From CADEDH01 sp041394285 (GTDB lineage: Bacteria; Actinomycetota; Acidimicrobiia; Acidimicrobiales; SZUA-35): a DNA stretch of 64,000 nucleotides. Every line of letters begins with the position of its first letter. Position 1 is the first letter of the stretch. The notes beneath the pieces were generated by a model, which did no database searches, was not told the DNA's origin, and saw only the letters and a list, made by a program, of their open reading frames with translations. The DNA lies in contig JAWKIL010000006.1 of the NCBI GenBank assembly GCA_041394285.1, positions 1 through 64,000 on the forward strand. Reading direction: 5' to 3'. Shown here piece by piece: positions 45,151 to 53,477 of this stretch. The translations under genes and the position numbers were made by a program.

Positions 45151-46371
45151 TCAGGCGGAAGCCGGTGCGGCCGCCATCTCGGTGAGCACGCCGCCCAGGA
45201 TCTGGGCCGCCTCGGCGATGTGGTCTTGTGTGATGATCAGCGACGGGGCGAGCCGCAGGGCCGACGGGGTGACCCCGTTGACCACCAGGCCCTCCTGCAG
45301 GCAGCGGGCGGCCACGTCGCGGGCGTCGACGTCGGCCAGCTCCACGGCCAGCAGCAGGCCGAGGCCCCGGACCCCCGTGACCTTGGGCAGGCCCATCATG
45401 GCCTCGGTGATGGCCGCTCCGGCCTCCACCGCCCGGGCCGGGGCGTCGATCGACACCATCGTGTCCAGCACCGCCCTGGCCGCCGCCGTGGCCAGAGGCT
45501 GGCCGCCGTAGGTGGTGGCGTGGTCGCCCGGTTGGAAGGAGGCGGCCACGTCCTTCTTGGCCCAGCAGGCCCCGATGGGCACGCCGTTGCCCAGGGCCTT
45601 GGCCATCGTCACCACATCGGGGCTGATCCCGAAGTGCTGGAAGCCGAACCAGCGGCCGGTGCGGGCGAAGCCGGTCTGGACCTCGTCGACCATGAACAGC
45701 ATGCCCCGCTCCCGGCACAGCGCTTCCACGCCCTGGAAGTACTCGACGGTGGCCGGGTTGACCCCGCCCTCGCCCTGCACCGGCTCCAGCAGCACCGCGC
45801 CCACGGTGTCGTCGAGCGTCTTGGCCAGCTCGTCGAGGTCGTTCCAGATCACGTGGCGGAAGCCCTCGGGCAGGGGCTGGAAGGCGTCCCACTTCTGGGG
45901 CTGGCCGGTGGCGGCCAGGGTGGCCAGGGTGCGGCCGTGGAAGCTCTGGAAGGCGGCCACGATCACGTGGCGGCCGGGGCCGCCGTGGCGCCGGGCGAGC
46001 TTGATGGCGGCCTCGTTCGACTCGGCTCCCGAGTTGCAGAAGAACACCTGGCCCCCGGCCGGGGTGCCGTCGCCGATCAGGCGATCGATCTCCCGGGCCA
46101 CGGCCCAGTTGTGCTCGGTGGCGTACAGGTTGGACACGTGCAGCAGCCGTTGGGCCTGGGCGGCCAGGGCCTCGGCCACCGCCGGGTGGGCGTGGCCCAG
46201 GCTCGTGACGGCCAGGCCGGACAGGAAGTCGAGGTACTTCTTGCCCTCGCGGTCCCACAGGTAGGGGCCCTCGCCCTTCACGAACATCACGGGCGGCGGT
46301 CCGTAGGTGGGCATGAGCGGGCAGTACGCCAGGTCGGTTCCGGCGCCCATGGCGGTGCGGTGGTCGGTCAT
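45151..46371 (-). CDS. argD: acetylornithine aminotransferase
   Basis: PLP enzyme giving N-acetylornithine in arginine synthesis. The 406-residue class III aminotransferase shows YLDFLSGLAVTSLGHAHP, CNSGAESNEAAIKLARR, and the metal/PLP site MLFMVDEVQTGFARTGRWF; the PLP lysine is in MAKALGNGVPIGA. Its ATG directly abuts the argB stop. It runs into argF with a 3-base gap. The argB repeat tract just upstream may influence its expression. Confidence 0.94.
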   Translation of the reverse strand: MTDHRTAMGAGTDLAYCPLMPTYGPPPVMFVKGEGPYLWDREGKKYLDFLSGLAVTSLGHAHPAVAEALAAQAQRLLHVSNLYATEHNWAVAREIDRLIGDGTPAGGQVFFCNSGAESNEAAIKLARRHGGPGRHVIVAAFQSFHGRTLATLAATGQPQKWDAFQPLPEGFRHVIWNDLDELAKTLDDTVGAVLLEPVQGEGGVNPATVEYFQGVEALCRERGMLFMVDEVQTGFARTGRWFGFQHFGISPDVVTMAKALGNGVPIGACWAKKDVAASFQPGDHATTYGGQPLATAAARAVLDTMVSIDAPARAVEAGAAITEAMMGLPKVTGVRGLGLLLAVELADVDARDVAARCLQEGLVVNGVTPSALRLAPSLIITQDHIAEAAQILGGVLTEMAAAPASA

Positions 46372-47406
46372 CTAGTTTCCCCCTGGGGTCGTGGTCGTAG
46401 GATCTTCGGACGGGCTCTCCGGGTGGTCTCCGACCACCTCGCTCTCCGGGTGGTCTCCGACCACCTCGTTTTCCGGGTGGTCTCCGACCACCTCGTTTTC
46501 CGGGTGGTCTCCGACCACCATGGTGCCGATGCCGGCGTCGGTGAACAGCTCGAGCAGCAGCACGTGAGGGATGCGACCGTCGAGCATGTGGGCGCTGACG
46601 GCCCCGGCCCGCACCGCCGCCATGCAGGAGGCGACCTTGGGCACCATGCCACCCGAGATCGTGCCATCGGCGATGGCGGCGTCGAGCTCGGCCAGCGTGA
46701 CCCGGGGCACGAGGGTGGACGGGTCGTTCACGTCGGTCAACAGGCCGGGCACGTTGGTGAGGTAGATCACCTTCTCCGCTCCCAGCGCCCCACCCACGGC
46801 CCCGGCCACGGTGTCGGCGTTGATGTTGAGGGGTTGGCCCCCGGCGGCGGAGCCGATGGAGGAGATCACCGGGATCATGTCCTCGGCCAGCAGGCGTTGG
46901 ATGATCCCCGGGCGGACCTCGGTGACCTCGCCCACGTAGCCCAGCTCCGGCTGGCGCACCTCGGCCGTGATCAGGTTGCCGTCCTCGCCCGACAGACCCA
47001 CGGCGTAGGCGCCGTGGACGTTGATCTGGCCCACGATGTCGCGTCCCACCTTGCCCACGAGCACCATGCGGGCCACCTCGAGGGTCTCGGCGTCGGTGAC
47101 CCGCAGGCCGTTGTGGAACTCCGACGTCTTGCCCAGGCGGCGCAGCAGGTCGTCGATCTGGGGGCCGCCGCCGTGCACCACCACCGGCTTGAGGCCCACC
47201 GAGCGCAACATCACGATGTCCTCGGCGAAGGTGCGGGCCGACTCGCCGTCGCCCATGGCGTTGCCGCCCATCTTCACCACCACGATGGCGCCCCGGAACC
47301 GCTGGATGTAGGGCAGTGCCTCCACCAGGGCCCGGGCCCGGTCCTCGGGCGAGTAGCCCCGGGCGGCTGCCGCGTCGGCCCCGGGCGGGGTCGCCACGGC
47401 GGTCAT
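46372..47406 (-). CDS. argB: acetylglutamate kinase with a 9-residue tandem-repeat tail
   Basis: Phosphorylates N-acetylglutamate, the usual target of arginine feedback. The 344 residues contain VVVKMGGNAM, VVVHGGGPQIDDLL, KVIYLTNVPGLLTDV and SGGMVPKVASCMAAVRAG, all kinase motifs, and the N-terminal helix typical of arginine-sensitive hexamers. The normal end (FTDAGIGTMVV) is followed by four copies of VVGDHPE(N/S)E-like repeats and a short Ser/Pro/Thr tail. ATG at 47406 overlaps the argJ stop as ATGA. The tail is outside the conserved fold and its effect is unknown. Confidence 0.94.
   Translation of the reverse strand: MTAVATPPGADAAAARGYSPEDRARALVEALPYIQRFRGAIVVVKMGGNAMGDGESARTFAEDIVMLRSVGLKPVVVHGGGPQIDDLLRRLGKTSEFHNGLRVTDAETLEVARMVLVGKVGRDIVGQINVHGAYAVGLSGEDGNLITAEVRQPELGYVGEVTEVRPGIIQRLLAEDMIPVISSIGSAAGGQPLNINADTVAGAVGGALGAEKVIYLTNVPGLLTDVNDPSTLVPRVTLAELDAAIADGTISGGMVPKVASCMAAVRAGAVSAHMLDGRIPHVLLLELFTDAGIGTMVVGDHPENEVVGDHPENEVVGDHPESEVVGDHPESPSEDPTTTTPGGN
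46416..46521 (-). repeat. 27-base tandem repeat, four copies, each with an internal GGTGGTC/GACCACC hairpin
   Basis: Units start at 46416, 46443, 46470 and 46497 and differ at only a few bases. They encode the argB tail and lie 45-150 bases before argD. In each unit two 7-base arms enclose three bases, so the message could form up to four small hairpins. Confidence 0.9.
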
Positions 47407-48623
47407 GACCGGTACCCGGCGTTGATGTCGATGTAGGCGTGGGTCAGATCGCAGGTCCAGATCGTGGCCTGGCCCTCCCCCACCCCCACGTCGACCGACA
47501 CCGTCACGTCGGTCCCCTGCAGGTGCTCGGTGGCCCGGGCCTCGGAGTACCCGGGCGCCACCTTGCCGCCCTGGGTGACGAGCTCGCTGCCGATGCGGAT
47601 GACGAGCGCGTCCCGGCTGGCCTTCTGACCGGCCTTGCCCACCGCCATCACGATCCGGCCCCAGTTGGCGTCGGAGGCGGCCAGGGCCGTCTTGACCAGG
47701 GGCGAGTTGCCGATGGCGAGGGCGATGGCCTTGGCCGCGCCGTCGCTCTCGGCCCCGGTGACCGTCACCTCGACGAACTTGGAGGCGCCCTCGCCGTCCC
47801 GCACGATCTGGTGGGCCAGGCTCAGGTTCACCTCGTCGAGGGCGGCCACGAAGGCGTCCCAGTGGGCCGACTCGGGGCCGGTGACCGGCTCGTTGCCGGC
47901 CGCTCCGGTGGCGAACAGGAGCACGGTGTCGCTCGTCGAGGTGTCGGAGTCGACCGTGATCCGGTTGTAACTCGCTTCTACCGAGGCCGACACGGCTCGC
48001 TGAAGGGCGTCGGCCGTGACGGCCAGGTCGGTGAAGACGAAGCTGAGCATGGTGGCCATGTCGGGGGCGATCATGCCGCTGCCCTTGGCGATACCGGCCA
48101 CCCGGGCCGAGGTGCCGGCCACGGCGGCGGTGGCCCCCTTGGCGTAGGTGTCGGTGGTGCGGATGGCGTCGGCCGCCTCGGGCCACGAGGCGGCCGGGCG
48201 GGCGGCCAGCACCGGCAGGGCGGCCCGCAGTGCCGCTTCGTCGAGCGGCTCGCCGATCACGCCGGTGGAGGCGACGAAGACCTCGTGGGGCTGGCAGCCG
48301 AGCACGCCGGCCAACACCTCGGCGGTGAGGGCGGTGGCCGACTCGCCGGCCGAGCCGGTGAAGGCGTTGGCGTTGCCGGCGTTGCACACCACGGCCCGGG
48401 CCGTGCCCCGGGCCAGATTGGCCTTGCACCAGTCGACCGGAGCCGAGGTGCACAGCGACCGGGTGAAGGTGCCGGCCACGGTGGTGCCCTCGCTCAGCAC
48501 GGCCAGCATCAGGTCGGGCCGGCCCTGGTAGCGCAGGCCGGCGGCGTGAGTGGCGAAGGTGACGCCGCCGATGGCCGGGATCTCGGGGAACGAGGCCGGA
48601 GCCAGAGGGGACACGGCGGTCAT
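47403..48623 (-). CDS. argJ: bifunctional ornithine acetyltransferase/N-acetylglutamate synthase
   Basis: Recycles the acetyl group from acetylornithine to glutamate and may also start the pathway with acetyl-CoA. The precursor cleaves itself; the site is Ala-Thr in GMIAPDMATML, where the Thr becomes the nucleophile of the beta chain. CNAGNANAFTG and DSDTSTSDTV are further family motifs. 406 residues, normal. ATG at 48623 overlaps the argC stop (ATGA). The presence of argJ explains why no argE or argA is needed here. Confidence 0.95.
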   Translation of the reverse strand: MTAVSPLAPASFPEIPAIGGVTFATHAAGLRYQGRPDLMLAVLSEGTTVAGTFTRSLCTSAPVDWCKANLARGTARAVVCNAGNANAFTGSAGESATALTAEVLAGVLGCQPHEVFVASTGVIGEPLDEAALRAALPVLAARPAASWPEAADAIRTTDTYAKGATAAVAGTSARVAGIAKGSGMIAPDMATMLSFVFTDLAVTADALQRAVSASVEASYNRITVDSDTSTSDTVLLFATGAAGNEPVTGPESAHWDAFVAALDEVNLSLAHQIVRDGEGASKFVEVTVTGAESDGAAKAIALAIGNSPLVKTALAASDANWGRIVMAVGKAGQKASRDALVIRIGSELVTQGGKVAPGYSEARATEHLQGTDVTVSVDVGVGEGQATIWTCDLTHAYIDINAGYRS

Positions 48624-49690
48624 GGGTACACCCCCGGGCCCATCAGGCCCGTCCGTTCGTCGAGCCCGGTGGCCAGGTTGGCGCACTGGATGGCCATACC
48701 CGAGGCCCCCTTCATGAGGTTGTCGAGGGTGGCGATACCGAACACGAGGCCGGTGCGGGGGTCCACCCGGGCCGTGAGGTGCACGGCGTTGGAGCCGAGG
48801 GTGGCCTTGGTGGACGGGCTGCGGTCGGCCACCACCATGAACGGCTCACCCCGGTAGAAGTCCCGCATGGCGGCGGTGGCGTCGGCCGAGGTGGCACCGG
48901 CGGCGGCCGCCGTGGGCCGGCCGTAGCAGGTGGCGAGGATGCCCCGGTTCATCGGCACCAGATGGGGCGTGAACAGCACGCTGGGGCTGGCCCCGGTCCG
49001 GTCGGCCAGGGCCTGCTCGATCTCCGGCGTGTGCCGGTGGGTGAGCAGGCCGTAGGCGGTGGCGTCCTCGTCGACCGTGCAGAATGTGGTGTTCTCCTTG
49101 GGCGGTCGGCCGGCGCCGCTCACCCCGGTCTTGATGTCGGCCACCAGGCCCTCGGGCTCGATCAGCCCGGCCGCCAGCAGAGGGGCCAGCGCGAACACGG
49201 CGGTGGCCACGTTGCAACCGGTGGCGGCGATCAGCTCGGCCCCGGCGATCTTGTCCCGGAACAGCTCGGGCAGGCCGTACACGGCCTCGGCCAGCAACTC
49301 GGGGCAGGTGTGGGGGGCGCCGTACCACTGGGGGTACAGGCCGGCGTCGTGGAGCCGGAAGTCGGATCCCATGTCCACGATGTGCCCCACCCGACCCTTG
49401 ATCTCGGGCACCACGTTCATCGACACCCCGTGGGGCAGGCCGCAGAACACCACGTCGAGACCGTCGAGGGCGTCGGGGTCGTAGGCGTCGTACACCCGGT
49501 CGCCGTAGGCCAGGGCCAGGCTGGGGTAGAGGTCGGCGATGGGCCGGCCGGCCTGGCTGTCGCCGGTGGCCACCACGAGCTCGAAGCTCGGGTGCTGCAC
49601 CAGCAGGCGCAGCAGCTCGGCCCCGGTGTAGCCGGAGGCGCCGACGATGCCGACGCGCAGCCGTGGCGGATTGGGGTCGTGTAGTGTCAC
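48620..49690 (-). CDS. argC: N-acetyl-gamma-glutamyl-phosphate reductase
   Basis: Reduces acetylglutamyl phosphate with NADPH. The 356 residues start with RVGIVGASGYTGAELLRLL and contain FCGLPHGVS, DMGSDFRL and a catalytic Cys in ATGCNVATAVFAL (the common GCYPT is GCNVA here), then KTGVSGAGR and HRHTPEIEQ. GTG at 49690 has a GAGGAG ribosome site 7 bases before it; an ATG at 49777 would place the promoter inside the gene and is rejected. It is the first gene of argC-J-B-D-F-R-H. Confidence 0.94.
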   Translation of the reverse strand: MTLHDPNPPRLRVGIVGASGYTGAELLRLLVQHPSFELVVATGDSQAGRPIADLYPSLALAYGDRVYDAYDPDALDGLDVVFCGLPHGVSMNVVPEIKGRVGHIVDMGSDFRLHDAGLYPQWYGAPHTCPELLAEAVYGLPELFRDKIAGAELIAATGCNVATAVFALAPLLAAGLIEPEGLVADIKTGVSGAGRPPKENTTFCTVDEDATAYGLLTHRHTPEIEQALADRTGASPSVLFTPHLVPMNRGILATCYGRPTAAAAGATSADATAAMRDFYRGEPFMVVADRSPSTKATLGSNAVHLTARVDPRTGLVFGIATLDNLMKGASGMAIQCANLATGLDERTGLMGPGVYP

Positions 49691-49751
49691 GTCTGCGCTC
49701 CTCTGGGCATTCGACGACGGCGGATCTGCACGGCGGGATAGGCAGATGGAA

Positions 49752-49781
49752 GAATATACGGCGAAGCCGATATTCATGCAA
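49752..49781 (-). promoter_or_regulatory. argC promoter (TTGCAT-N17-TATATT) overlapped by a GAATAT...ATATTC palindrome, likely ArgR operator
   Basis: On the minus strand, TTGCAT (49776-49781) and TATATT (49753-49758) are exactly 17 bases apart. The palindrome covers 49752-49775: outer arms GAATAT/ATATTC and inner arms CGGC/GCCG around GAA. The AT-rich arms stand out in this GC-rich region and resemble ARG-box half-sites. An ArgR bound here would cover the promoter. Confidence 0.7.
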
Positions 49782-49883
49782 CCAGAATCGGGGGGCGGAG
49801 GTTGCGCCGCTGTCCGCTGGGCGACGACGCTGGTCGGCGGAGCACCGGCGCCGGACCGGGCCCGGAGACCGGAGGCGAGCGAG

Positions 49884-50687
49884 ATGTCCGAGACCCTGCC
49901 CGTGCACGAGCTGGTGGCCTACAACACCGCGGTGGACAGCGAGAACAAGATCCACGACGACGATGTGGCCGCCCGCTTCGGCTTCACCGGCGGCCTGGTG
50001 CCCGGGGTCGACGTCTACGCCTATCTGTGCCAGCCGGCCCTGGCCCACTGGGGCGCCCGGTTCCTCGACTCCAGCCGGGTCTCGGTCCGCTTCGACTCCC
50101 CCGTCTACGACGGCGAGGCCACCCGCATCGCCGCCACCGTCGACGACAACGGCGTGCTGCGGGCCGAGGCCCTGACCGCCAACGGCACACCGGCCGCGCT
50201 GGAGGCGCAGCTCCTCGACGCCAGGCCCACCCCGCCGGCCACCGTCGCCGCCCCCACCAACCCCGAGCGGCCGCCGGCATCCCCCGAGGTGCTGGTGGCC
50301 GACGAGCCCCTCGGCTCCTACACCACCCAGATCGACGCCGAGGCCCACGCCACCTACCTGCGGGACATCCGCGATCCCGGCAGTCCGGTGACGGCGCTGG
50401 GCGCCGTGCACCCGGGCTGGCTGCTGCGGCAGGCCAACTACATCCTCAGCCGGAACGTGAAGCTCGGCCCCTGGATGCACGTGGGCTCGGTGGTGGACCA
50501 CCTGGCCCCGGCCCCGATCGGCCAACCCCTGGAGGTCCGGGGCTTCACCCGCCGGGCCTACGAGCACAAGGGCCACCGGTTCGTGCTGTTGGCGGTGGTC
50601 ATCCTGGGGCCCGACGGCGAGCCGGTGTGCACCGTCGACCACACGGCGATCTACGAGCCCCGCCAGGTGCGGGAGCTCGCCGGCTGA
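49884..50687 (+). CDS. MaoC-like (hot-dog fold) dehydratase-family protein, function unknown
   Basis: A 267-residue protein whose first half reads ENKIHDDDVAARFGFTGGLVPGVDVYAYL, the hydratase-motif area of MaoC-like hot-dog proteins (acid/His residues, then GF-GG-VPG). The second half (PGWLLRQANYILSRNVKLGPWMHVGSVVDHL) looks like a second hot-dog unit with its own HVGS, so the chain may be a double hot-dog. Such proteins hydrate or bind acyl-CoA thioesters; the substrate is unknown. ATG at 49884 has GGAGG 8 bases upstream. It diverges from argC. Confidence 0.7.
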   Translation: MSETLPVHELVAYNTAVDSENKIHDDDVAARFGFTGGLVPGVDVYAYLCQPALAHWGARFLDSSRVSVRFDSPVYDGEATRIAATVDDNGVLRAEALTANGTPAALEAQLLDARPTPPATVAAPTNPERPPASPEVLVADEPLGSYTTQIDAEAHATYLRDIRDPGSPVTALGAVHPGWLLRQANYILSRNVKLGPWMHVGSVVDHLAPAPIGQPLEVRGFTRRAYEHKGHRFVLLAVVILGPDGEPVCTVDHTAIYEPRQVRELAG

Positions 50688-50731
50688 CAGCCCCCGGGGT
50701 CACGGTTCGCGGCCGGTCACGGCCGGCCGGC

Positions 50732-50737
50732 TACGCT
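50732..50737 (+). promoter_or_regulatory. putative -10 box (TACGCT) for leaderless uridine kinase transcript
   Basis: TACGCT ends 9 bases before the GTG at 50747; no ribosome site is visible between. Confidence 0.4.
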
Positions 50738-50746
50738 CGGATCCTT

Positions 50747-51406
50747 GTGAGCCCCTCCCTCCTCGTCGGTGTCTGCGGCGGCAGCGGATCAGGCAAATCC
50801 ACCCTGGCGGCCCGGGTGGCGGATCAGTGGGAGGCGGCCCAGCCCGGGGCCCGCGCCGTCGTGCTGAGCTTCGACGCCTACTACCACGACCAGTCCCACC
50901 TGCCCATGGCCGAGCGGGCCCTGGTGAACTACGACCATCCCGACTCCCTCGACGTCGGGCTGATGGCGGCCCACCTCCGGGCGCTGCGGGCCGGCAACGG
51001 CGTGGGCGTCCCCGGCTACGACTTCGCCACGTACCGCCGCACGGGCGACGTGGCCCTGGTGGGGCCGGCCGAGCTGGTATTGGTGGAGGGCATCCTGCTG
51101 TTCGCCTTCGCCGATCTGTGGGAGCTGCTCGACTACCGGGTGTTCCGCAACTGCCCGGAACCGGTGCGCTTCGAGCGGCGCCTCGTGCGCGACACCACCG
51201 AGCGGGGCCGAACGGTGGCGTCGGTGAAGGCGCAGCTGGCGGCGAGCGTGAAACCCATGCACGACCGCTACGTCCAGCCCCACGCCGAGGCTGCCGACTT
51301 CGTCACCGAGCACGGCGACGACCTCGACGACGTGACCGCCCGGCTCCTGGCCGAGCTCACGGTGCGCGCCGCGGCGGCAGCCGCCGCGGCGCCGGCCCGT
51401 CCCTGA
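50747..51406 (+). CDS. udk: uridine kinase family protein
   Basis: Phosphorylates uridine or cytidine in salvage. The 219 residues open with the P-loop GVCGGSGSGKSTLA, then SFDAYYHDQSHLP, NYDHPDSLDV and LVEGILLFAFADL, the family's nucleoside-binding elements, followed by RLVRDTTERGR in the lid. The tail is a run of alanines. A phosphoribulokinase-like relative is possible, but these motifs fit uridine kinase best. A longer upstream frame through the MaoC-like gene is a shadow. Confidence 0.87.
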   Translation: MSPSLLVGVCGGSGSGKSTLAARVADQWEAAQPGARAVVLSFDAYYHDQSHLPMAERALVNYDHPDSLDVGLMAAHLRALRAGNGVGVPGYDFATYRRTGDVALVGPAELVLVEGILLFAFADLWELLDYRVFRNCPEPVRFERRLVRDTTERGRTVASVKAQLAASVKPMHDRYVQPHAEAADFVTEHGDDLDDVTARLLAELTVRAAAAAAAAPARP

Positions 51407-51489
51407 TCCGCCGCCTCGGTCGAACGCTGCGACCTGGTGCCGCCCTCGGGCGGCACCAGCTCGCCCGGAGCTCGGCCCGACGGGCGGGC

Positions 51490-53297
51490 CTACTGCAGGC
51501 GGCCGGCGGCGCGGGCAGCAGCCTCGGCAGCGTCCAGCTGGCCCTCCACGATGGCCAGCCCACCGTCCCAGAAGGCGGGATCGGCCAGGTCGACACCGAC
51601 GATGCGGCCCAGGTCCTCCGGGGCCATCGAGCCTCCGGCCGACAGCAGCTCCAGGTAGGCCGGCACGAAGCCGGCCCCCTCCTGCTCGTAGCGGGCGTAG
51701 ACCGACAGGGCCAGGAGCTGGCCGTAGGCGTAGGCGTAGACGTAGCCGGGGGACCCGATGAAGTGGGGGATGTAGGACCACCACGTGCGGTAGCCCTCGG
51801 TCACCTCCACCGCATCGCCCAGCATGTCGGTCTGGGTCTCGGCCCACAGCTCGCCGAAGCGCTCGACCGACAGCTCGCCGTCACGCCGGCGGCTGGTGTG
51901 GCAGGCGTGCTCGAAGCGGTTCATCGCCACCTGACGGAACACCGTGGCCACCGAGTCGTCGATGATCGAGGCCAGGAGGGCGAACCGTTCGCCGGGATCG
52001 TCGATCAGCGACAGCAGGCGCTTGTTCGTGACCGCCTCGCCGAACACCGAGGCCGTCTCGGCCAGGGTGAGCGGGGTCGACTGGTGGAACACGCCCTGGG
52101 GCCGGGCCAGGTAGGCGTGGACGCCGTGGCCCAGCTCATGCGCCAGGGTCGACACGTCACGGGGGCGCGAGGTCCAGTTCAGCAGCACGTAGGGGTGGTG
52201 TGACGGCACGGTGTAGGCACAGAAGGCTCCGGGCCGCTTGCCCGGCCGCACCGGGGCGTCGATCCAGCCCTCGTCGATCAGCGGCCCACGATGTCGGCCA
52301 GCTCTGGGGAGAACGACTGATAGGCGTCGCGCACTCACCGAGGTGGCCTCGGCCCAGCCGATGGCCTGCTGGCCCTGGGCCACGGCGGCCATGCGGTCGT
52401 AGTCGGCCAGCCGATCGAGGCCCAGCACCCTGGCCTTGATCCCGTACCACCGCTGGGGATGTCGTAGCGCTTGACCACCGCCTGCACCAGCGCGTCGACC
52501 GAGGCGTCGCTCGCCTCGTTGGACAGGTTGCGGCTCGAGATCCAGGTGTCGAACGAGCGGAGGCGGTCTTCCACCGAGCGGTCGAGCAGCAGCGTGTTGG
52601 AGATGTAGCCCCGGGTGCGCAGGCCGGGGGCCAACCCGTCGGTGACGGCGGCGGCCGCCGCCTGGCGCACCGAGCGGTCCGGGTGCTGCAGGAGCGACAG
52701 GCCCTGCTCGAGCGGAGCGGTCCGGGTGCCGCCCTGGCCGTCGTCGAGGGTCACCTCGATGGCCGACGTGAGCTCGGAGAACAACCGGACCCAGGCCGAG
52801 GCCCCGGTGACCGACGTCTCGATCAGCACCTTCTCCTCGGGCTCGCTGAGCAGGTGGGGACGGTTGAGGCGGGTCAGCTCGAGATGGTGGCGGCAGAAGT
52901 CGAGCGCCGGGTCGGCCAGCACCCGGGCCACGTGCCCGTCGTCGGCGGCGGCGAACTCCAGCTCCACGAACACCAGCAGCGTGCCCACCTCGGTGGCCTG
53001 CTCCTGGACGTGTTGCATCAGGGCGCCCCGCTCGGGATCGAGCGTGTTCTCGCTGAAGCGGAGCATGCCGTAGTTGCCGGCCCGGCCCATCAGCTCGTTG
53101 ATGCGGGCCACGGTGGTCATCAGCTCGGCCAGCTCGGCCGCTTCCAGGGTGCCGACCCGCCCCCGGTAGCCGGCCAGCCCCTGGGCCAGCTCCTTGGACT
53201 GGGCGATCAGATCGAGAGGCGACGGGGCGCCGTCGAGCAGCGGCTCCAGATCCCAGGCGACGTCGGCGGCGGACAGGTCGGGGTCGGTTGCTGTCAT
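51490..53297 (-). pseudogene. pepF: oligoendopeptidase F, interrupted by three single-base indels
   Basis: M3-family zinc metallopeptidase that trims short peptides in the cytosol. The N-terminal half begins at ATG 53297 (WDLEPLLDG) and the C-terminal half holds the zinc site TLAHELGHGVHAYLA with the third ligand in LAETASVFGEA. The reading breaks at 52455-52458 (one C missing from a CCCC run), then at about 52334-52337 (one base too many), and at about 52283-52287 (one missing); the last two cancel, leaving about 16 wrong residues. Corrected, the protein would be about 600 residues, normal. Either a young pseudogene or local sequence errors. Confidence 0.85.
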
Positions 53298-53368
53298 GGC
53301 TTCATGATGCCCGAACCCGATGCCCCTCCGGGCACCGGGCGGGCTGGGTCGTTCGGGGCCGCGGAGCC

Positions 53369-53474
53369 CCGGGGCCCCAGCCCCACCGGGCGGCTACGCT
53401 GCCCACCCGTCCGGGGGCTCCGCGCCCCCGAACCCCATCGCCGCCGGGGCCCCAGCCCCACCGGGCGGCTACGC
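53369..53474. repeat. 31-base direct repeat between pepF and pheT
   Basis: Copies at 53369-53399 and 53444-53474 appear identical, with GGGGCCCC palindromes inside; the 180-base gap they occupy holds no gene. The second copy ends just before the pheT stop. Confidence 0.7.
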
Positions 53475-53477
53475 CGC

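Noticed and set aside
49690..49777. Upstream ATG at 49777 as the argC start
   Set aside because: It would put the promoter and palindrome inside the coding sequence; the GTG at 49690 has a good ribosome site and gives the family N-terminus.
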